NCBI GenBank assembly: GCA_905479545.1
Contig: CAJQNE010000404.1
Location: forward strand, 1-6,896
Length of the DNA stretch: 6,896 nucleotides
Source: an uncultured Gammaproteobacteria bacterium
GTDB lineage: Bacteria > Pseudomonadota > Gammaproteobacteria > CAJQNE01
Reading direction: 5' to 3'
In this document: piece by piece, positions 1 through 4,197 of the stretch
Layout: the number at the start of each line of letters is the position of its first letter
Position numbering within the stretch: the stretch's first letter is position 1
Position numbers and translations under genes: made by a program
The notes under the pieces: model-generated
What the model was told of the DNA's origin: nothing
What the model saw: only the letters and a program-made list of their open reading frames with translations
The model's database searches: none

Positions 1-333
1 GAGCAAGCGTTTGAGTACAGCGGTTTCGAGGCCGAAGAACAGTAGCTGGCCTAACACTAAGCCGATTGTCATGCCGGGTAGAATCGTTTTTAGAAAAATC
101 TGCCAGTCGATATGTTGTCGGTGGCGTGCGACCAAATACAACGACAGCGATAGGACTAATGGCAAAAACCACACCAGTAGCTGGCCGACCGGGTACAGCA
201 GCGCGCCCAGCGCCATGGCGATAACCATCGCGCCAAAGCCGGTGACAGTTTGGGTTAGAAATCCGAAAAAAACGATGGCACAAATAAGCAGAAACGATGG
301 GTCTGTTACTGCAATCGGTAAAGCGTCTGACAA
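1..333 (-). CDS. TauE/SafE-like membrane transporter, N-terminal part (runs off the left edge)
   Basis: The first 111 codons of an integral membrane protein, open to the left edge. It is very hydrophobic, with likely membrane helices near residues 13-30, 34-48, 50-68 and 80-100. A short basic loop (RHRQHIDW, 70-77) lies between the third and fourth. The glycine-rich segment QTVTGFGAMVIAMALG (28-43) resembles the first repeat of the TauE/SafE (formerly DUF81) family of putative anion and sulfite exporters, which are usually about 240-270 residues; roughly half is present. The start is TTG at 333: AAGGA lies six bases upstream, and an in-frame TAA at 343-345 rules out any earlier start. The next in-frame ATG would remove the first helix. 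It follows the amidohydrolase gene on the same strand after 50 bases with no convincing terminator, so cotranscription is likely. The substrate cannot be told; the family assignment is from remembered motifs. Confidence 0.8.
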   Translation of the reverse strand, partial: MSDALPIAVTDPSFLLICAIVFFGFLTQTVTGFGAMVIAMALGALLYPVGQLLVWFLPLVLSLSLYLVARHRQHIDWQIFLKTILPGMTIGLVLGQLLFFGLETAVLKRLL

Positions 334-339
334 GGCGGT

Positions 340-344
340 TCCTT
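340..344 (-). promoter_or_regulatory. Ribosome binding site fixing the TTG start of the TauE-like gene
   Basis: On the minus strand AAGGA stands six bases before TTG (333-331). It is the clearest Shine-Dalgarno match among the starts in the window. It overlaps the in-frame TAA stop at 343-345, so no longer reading frame is possible and TTG is the first usable start codon. Confidence 0.7.
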
Positions 345-383
345 AGTCCGGGGTGCAGGACTGTAGCTAACAGATAGTAACCG

Positions 384-2192
384 CTAGGCGGCCTGAGAAA
401 TATTCAGTTTCGTTGGGTTTGGCTGTGAGGGCCGAATGCTGCTCTCTCCCGGTAAAAACTTGCCGAACACCCGTTCTTTGCCCAGGTTTGGCGCGTAGCC
501 ATCTGAGTCTCTGAATTGAGAGTTGCTGTAAGCAAGGTTGCCATTGACGAACACGGCGTCAACGGCTGCATCGTTGCGGTTTACCAGCCGGTCCATGGCA
601 AACACCGGCATTGGAGCGTCAACCATATCCCACACGTCCTCGGTAAACCCGGCTGGGTTCACCACTACCACGTCAGCCCGGTCGCCTTCACGGATATAGC
701 CCGCGTCAATGCCGTACCAATCGGCAAGCTCACCGGTTAAACGGCGCACGGCCGCCGCGGTACTCAAACTCTTTTCGCCAATCTTATTCCCGTCTTCCAC
801 GTACTTGAGCAGGCAAATCGGGAAGTTATAAGAAGCGAGGTTTTTTAAGTGCGCGCCTGAGTCAGCAAAGCCGACTTGATAATGACTGCCCTGAATGATT
901 TTGCGCATCACCTTCGGTCGGTGGTTGCCGAATTGCACCCCCCAACGCATTTCCTCACGATACTTCATCGCCATATCAAGGAAGGTGTCGACCGGGTCCT
1001 TGCCGTGCTGTTTGCTGATTTCGGCAAAGTTTTTGCCAATTACTGCAGCATCGGGACATTCCACTACCCAGGCATCGGAAAAATCACGGTGCCAGAGGCC
1101 GGAACCGAGCATGGTGTTCATATTATTCTTCAACGTTTGTCGGAAGGCTGGGTCTTCGACCTGTTCATAGGGTTCGTCAGGATCTTTCATTTCGCGTAGT
1201 ACGCGACCGTCGGCCAGTTCGCCGAAAGAGTTAAAGTCCAGGCCATAGGCGTACACAATCATCGGCGAGGTCAGCGCTTGCCAGCGTAAGTTGCCGCGCA
1301 GTAAGTAGCGCGAAACCATGCCGGATAGCCGCGTTAAAAAGGGCAGGCGAGGATTGGACTTCAGGTCCATCACGGTTAGCAAGGTCGTTTTTAACTGCTT
1401 CCGGAACCAACCCATAGTCTCCCACAGGAACGCAATAACGTTTAACTTGCCGACAGCGTCTGGCGCAGATTGCAAAATGCCGCCGCGCGATCTGAGGAGC
1501 CTGTTGAGGCGGCGGAACTCACTCCATTTTGCGAACGTCGAGGGCAGTGGTTTAGCCCAGGCACGGTCGCCATCCAGCCGGTCGAGCTTAGTCGTCATGG
1601 TTGAAAGGCCGAGGAAACCTTGATCAAGCGCTTCACCTAGAACCGCTTCCATTTTATTCAATTCGGCGTCGGTCGGCTTTTCACCCGATACCGAGCGCTG
1701 CAACCCCATTACATCGGCGCGTAAATCTGAATGGCCTAAAAAAGTAGCGAGATTCGGGCCGAGCGGTTGCTGCTCGTAAAAGTCGCGGAATTCAGTGGGA
1801 GAACGCCAGGTTTTTTTGGTCTTTAACAGCGGCAAAACCTGTTCGCGTGGCACGGCTTCTACCTTGGTAAATAAGTCGGAGCAGTCTTCGGCTTCGCCGC
1901 AGACCATACTAATGGAGCATATTCCGGTCATTACCGTAGTCACACCGTGGCGCACAGACTCGCTCAACTCAGGAGCAGCGATAATCTCAGCGTCGTAGTG
2001 TGAATGCGGTTCGATGAACCCGGGGGTAACCCAGCGGTCAGTCGCATCAATTATTTCTACCGCAGCGTCGGTTATTTCTTCCCGCGACACGCGCGCGATG
2101 AGTCCGTCCTTAATGGCTACGTCGGCAATAAACGGCTCGCTACCGCTGCCATCAAGGTATAAACCGCGTTTAATGATTGTGTCGTACTGCAT
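384..2192 (-). CDS. Amidohydrolase family protein, N-acyl-D-amino-acid deacylase-like
   Basis: A 602-residue metal-dependent hydrolase of the D-aminoacylase branch (COG3653-like) of the amidohydrolase superfamily. Known members release D-amino acids from N-acyl-D-amino acids in the cytoplasm; no signal peptide is seen. The small beta domain covers about residues 1-58 plus the C-terminal part after about 500, around a TIM-barrel. Visible motifs are PHSHYD (62-67; H63 and H65 as metal ligands), GVTTVMTGIC (83-92; C92 matches the metal-bridging cysteine), GHSDLR (153-158) and FADSGAH (442-448; D444 as catalytic aspartate). The two barrel histidines of classical D-aminoacylases (THMR and SHHK motifs) are missing: residues 155-367 contain no histidine. 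It is about 120 residues longer than classical D-aminoacylases (about 480), mostly from an expanded region around 250-380. The ATG at 2192 begins a typical MQYDTIIKRG start; its Shine-Dalgarno is weak (GAG). A TauE-like gene follows. The substrate is unknown: an L-acyl amino acid, a peptide or a cyclic amide is possible. Confidence 0.85.
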   Translation of the reverse strand: MQYDTIIKRGLYLDGSGSEPFIADVAIKDGLIARVSREEITDAAVEIIDATDRWVTPGFIEPHSHYDAEIIAAPELSESVRHGVTTVMTGICSISMVCGEAEDCSDLFTKVEAVPREQVLPLLKTKKTWRSPTEFRDFYEQQPLGPNLATFLGHSDLRADVMGLQRSVSGEKPTDAELNKMEAVLGEALDQGFLGLSTMTTKLDRLDGDRAWAKPLPSTFAKWSEFRRLNRLLRSRGGILQSAPDAVGKLNVIAFLWETMGWFRKQLKTTLLTVMDLKSNPRLPFLTRLSGMVSRYLLRGNLRWQALTSPMIVYAYGLDFNSFGELADGRVLREMKDPDEPYEQVEDPAFRQTLKNNMNTMLGSGLWHRDFSDAWVVECPDAAVIGKNFAEISKQHGKDPVDTFLDMAMKYREEMRWGVQFGNHRPKVMRKIIQGSHYQVGFADSGAHLKNLASYNFPICLLKYVEDGNKIGEKSLSTAAAVRRLTGELADWYGIDAGYIREGDRADVVVVNPAGFTEDVWDMVDAPMPVFAMDRLVNRNDAAVDAVFVNGNLAYSNSQFRDSDGYAPNLGKERVFGKFLPGESSIRPSQPNPTKLNISQAA

Positions 2193-2311
2193 AATGTCGC
2201 TCGAATGATGTTATCCAATGCCGATACCGTAGCTGAATATTGAGCGGTTGAGAAATTTTATCTTAGAGCGCCAAGTTGGCGTGCTGTAATCCCGAACAGT
2301 GTTGGTTGATA
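2193..2311. promoter_or_regulatory. Divergent intergenic region between the amidohydrolase and GIY-YIG genes
   Basis: These 119 bases separate two genes facing away from each other, so promoters for both must lie here or inside a neighbouring gene. The region includes an AT-rich core (about 2252-2264). I looked for sigma-70 boxes on both strands. There are -10-like hexamers (TATCTT on plus, TAAAAT on minus) but no good -35 at 16-18 bases from either. A 13-base palindrome at 2269-2281 is the only clear structure. The regulatory role is inferred from gene orientation. Confidence 0.5.
2269..2281. repeat. 13-base palindrome CGCCAAGTTGGCG, possible operator
   Basis: Perfect 6-base arms (CGCCAA and TTGGCG) surround one central base. 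It ends 30 bases before the GIY-YIG ATG and lies 77 bases upstream of the amidohydrolase ATG. The position in a divergent promoter region suits a dimeric repressor or activator. It has no following T-run and no real loop, so it is not a terminator. A single short palindrome can arise by chance. Confidence 0.3.
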
Positions 2312-2662
2312 ATGGCGAAAATTGATGAGTGTGATGACAAGCTCAGCGACAAAAAAAATCGCGCAGCTGAGTCGTCATTCTGGAGCCTTTACATCGTGCA
2401 GATGGCCAATGGCAACTTGTACACCGGTATCGCGACCGATGTGGTCCGGCGATTCGCAGAACACCAGGCGAGTGGCCCGAAAGCAGCGAGAGCGCTTCGT
2501 GGAAAAGGCCCGCTAACGCTGGTTTTCCAGCAACAAGTAGGCAACAGGTCGCAGGCTCAGAGCGCTGAGTACCGGGTTAAGCAATTAGCTCGCGCAGAAA
2601 AATTGCTGTTGATTAAGGGCCAGCAGGAGTTGTTGGCTCAGTGTTTTCCGGCTCAGGTATAG
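2312..2662 (+). CDS. GIY-YIG nuclease superfamily protein, YhbQ-like
   Basis: A 116-residue protein with one GIY-YIG domain (about 24-102), closest in pattern to E. coli YhbQ (about 100 residues). The GIY half is LYI (26-28), the YIG half YTG (37-39). Then come the arginine pair at 46-47 (catalytic arginine), the ALRGKGPLTLVF stretch (61-72), and AEYRVKQL (85-92), whose E86 is the expected metal-binding glutamate. Single-domain members are probable DNA endonucleases with poorly known roles; YhbQ itself has no settled pathway that I can cite. The frame is open back to a TTG at 2276, but ATG 2312 is the better start: the earlier stretch is cysteine-rich and unlike the family. No strong Shine-Dalgarno precedes it. 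Even so, about 20 polar residues precede the domain, more than in YhbQ. The last 16 codons overlap the 3' end of csiV on the other strand. The metal and arginine residues are intact, so it should be active. Confidence 0.87.
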   Translation: MAKIDECDDKLSDKKNRAAESSFWSLYIVQMANGNLYTGIATDVVRRFAEHQASGPKAARALRGKGPLTLVFQQQVGNRSQAQSAEYRVKQLARAEKLLLIKGQQELLAQCFPAQV

Positions 2663-4124
2663 GCTCCATGGGCGCAACCGGTTCGTCGACGGTTTCGACG
2701 TCCATATCAGCGTCAATCTCAACTTCACTCTCGACCTCACTTTCCAATTCGCCGGTGGCTTCGCTGGTAGCGTCAGCTTCAAACGTGTCGAAGTTTTGAG
2801 CTTCTTCGGCCTCAACGCCATCTGCCGTTGTTCCGTCGTCAAGTGCATTGCCCGGTAGCTCATTGTCATCCGGCACCTCTGCCGTGGTCTCTGCAAACAC
2901 AGCAGGCGGCGGCTCGATGGGCTGCGGTGTTAGCTCGGTGATGTTCACAATTGCACCTATCGCCGGATTATCGAAATACAATAATTTGCCGGTGTTGGCA
3001 GCGGCTGTTTGTTGTAACCAAATGTGCCCCAGTTGGTAGAGGTTTTCGTCAGCGGGTAGCTCAAAGCCACCTTCAAGGAACGGGTCGTCAGTATCGTCAG
3101 CCCGGTAGGGCAGTGCCGTGGTGTAGGTAAATAACAGATCCACCGATACTGATAGGTCCGCGCCTTGTTTTAGCTTTACAGTGCCTAATACTTCAGGCCA
3201 GTCAAAGCGACTGGCGGGTGTTGGCATGGTTGAATGTCCCCGCACTAAATCAGCGTCAATTATCGCCTGGGTTGTTTCGAAGGCAGCGCCGCGGGTACGG
3301 AGAAAGTCGGGGAGCTGATCGAACACCAATGTTCGTTGCAGTAATGGCTGATGAGCGGGCGAAGTGTCGAGTCGTCCGATCACTTCCAGCAGGCTATTCG
3401 CGTCACTGTTCGATATCACATCAAACTGTTCTACATCAGGTCGCCCCGGGTTTCTGTCCCAACGTTCGGCACGCAGGGCTTGGGGGCCGCCCGCACGGAA
3501 CACCACAATATCCAGCTGCCAACGGGCTGGCGATAACTTCACGGCTGCAGCAGGAATGGGTTCGGGCTCCGCTTCCGGAGTGGTTTCGATCATGGTTGAG
3601 TCGGTCGCTGTTTCCGCAGGCGAGATAACCGAACTCATCGTTCTGTCATCGTTCATTCGCAGCGTCGCGGGCGGAGCCGCTATAACGCGTGGCGGGGCTG
3701 TGGGTTCTGAACTGAGCGGTGACGACTCGATAACCGGTGTCAGGATTTCTGCCGGAGCTTCGTCGACGCTCGGTTCTGATGGTTCTGTTAACTCGACGGG
3801 CTGAGCCGCAAACTCAATGGTAGTTTCCAGGCCGGTTTCAGTATCGGCTTCAACGTCCACCGCTGTATCTGGCTCTATGGCCGGAATTTCTCCGGCCGTC
3901 AGGGGCTGCTCGTTAGATAGCGATGGCTCGCTGGCTAATTCTGCCTCTAGCTTCAGGTTTACCGATGCTTCAGCTTGCTCCTCTGAGCCATCAAGGAATT
4001 CAGGCTCAGGGGTTGGCACCGGTGTTCCATAGCCCTGATAGGCCGGTCGGCGCTGTTGCTCAGCAGGTTGGGCGAATATGCTGCTGCTAACAACTAGCAG
4101 CGCAACAATTAAAGTCTGTTTCAT
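2613..4124 (-). CDS. csiV: CsiV-family periplasmic protein with long acidic extensions
   Basis: A 503-residue exported protein. Residues 1-18 are a signal peptide (Lys2, hydrophobic core, SIFA cut before QPAEQ) with no lipobox cysteine. Residues 30-195 are low-complexity, rich in Glu, Pro, Thr and Ser. The conserved domain runs about 198-398, opening with RWQLDIVVFR (201-210) and closing with DNPAIGAIVNIT (385-396), the pattern of CsiV (formerly DUF2803). Residues 400-503 are a second acidic tail without any Lys, Arg or His. In Vibrio cholerae CsiV binds peptidoglycan and promotes PBP1A activity through LpoA; mutants lose rod shape, notably with D-amino acids. Family members are typically about half this length. 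It lies 73 bases after mfd, an adjacency I recall from other gammaproteobacteria, which supports the name. The ATG at 4124 gives a textbook signal peptide and has no good Shine-Dalgarno. The 3' end overlaps the GIY-YIG gene by 50 bases. The family rests on the domain edges and synteny; the middle of the domain is divergent. Confidence 0.78.
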   Translation of the reverse strand: MKQTLIVALLVVSSSIFAQPAEQQRRPAYQGYGTPVPTPEPEFLDGSEEQAEASVNLKLEAELASEPSLSNEQPLTAGEIPAIEPDTAVDVEADTETGLETTIEFAAQPVELTEPSEPSVDEAPAEILTPVIESSPLSSEPTAPPRVIAAPPATLRMNDDRTMSSVISPAETATDSTMIETTPEAEPEPIPAAAVKLSPARWQLDIVVFRAGGPQALRAERWDRNPGRPDVEQFDVISNSDANSLLEVIGRLDTSPAHQPLLQRTLVFDQLPDFLRTRGAAFETTQAIIDADLVRGHSTMPTPASRFDWPEVLGTVKLKQGADLSVSVDLLFTYTTALPYRADDTDDPFLEGGFELPADENLYQLGHIWLQQTAAANTGKLLYFDNPAIGAIVNITELTPQPIEPPPAVFAETTAEVPDDNELPGNALDDGTTADGVEAEEAQNFDTFEADATSEATGELESEVESEVEIDADMDVETVDEPVAPMEPIPEPENTEPTTPAGP

Positions 4125-4130
4125 TGTTTC

Positions 4131-4160
4131 ACTATAGTGGTGCTTTCAAAGTAGTGTGAA
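4131..4160 (-). promoter_or_regulatory. Candidate sigma-70 promoter of csiV
   Basis: On the minus strand TTCACA (4160-4155; five of six match TTGACA) is followed after 18 bases by TATAGT (4136-4131; five of six match TATAAT). Counting from the -10 box, transcription would start at about 4124, the A of the csiV ATG, giving a leaderless or almost leaderless message. That agrees with the lack of a Shine-Dalgarno before csiV. The -10 box lies inside a 10-base palindrome, CACTATAGTG (4130-4139), which could be an operator or chance. The promoter lies in the mfd-csiV gap; read-through from mfd is also possible. Confidence 0.4.
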
Positions 4161-4197
4161 TTTTACCCCACTTTCGGCTGTAACTTTTTCCAGCGCT

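Noticed and set aside
11..346. 111-codon plus-strand open frame at the left edge
   Set aside because: It is opposite the TauE-like gene. Its product is polar and unlike any family, whereas the minus strand gives clear membrane helices and a ribosome site.
345..362. Small hairpin AGTCC/GGACT upstream of the TauE-like gene
   Set aside because: A five-base stem with an eight-base loop and no T-run; too weak for a terminator or a riboswitch.
2276..2311. TTG at 2276 as the start of the GIY-YIG protein
   Set aside because: The added 12 residues (three of them Cys) are unlike the family, the TTG has no Shine-Dalgarno, and it would place the start inside the 2269-2281 palindrome.
2684..2700. Inverted repeat CGTCGA/TCGACG near the 3' end of csiV
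   Set aside because: It falls within csiV codons for Val, Glu, Thr, Val and Asp, has no T-run on either side, and is explained by codon use.
3218..3804. Long plus-strand open frames (3218-3628, 3364-3804) opposite csiV
   Set aside because: They lie entirely within csiV and open because its Glu/Pro/Ser/Thr-rich codons give few stops in other frames. Their products look like no known protein and have no ribosome sites of note.
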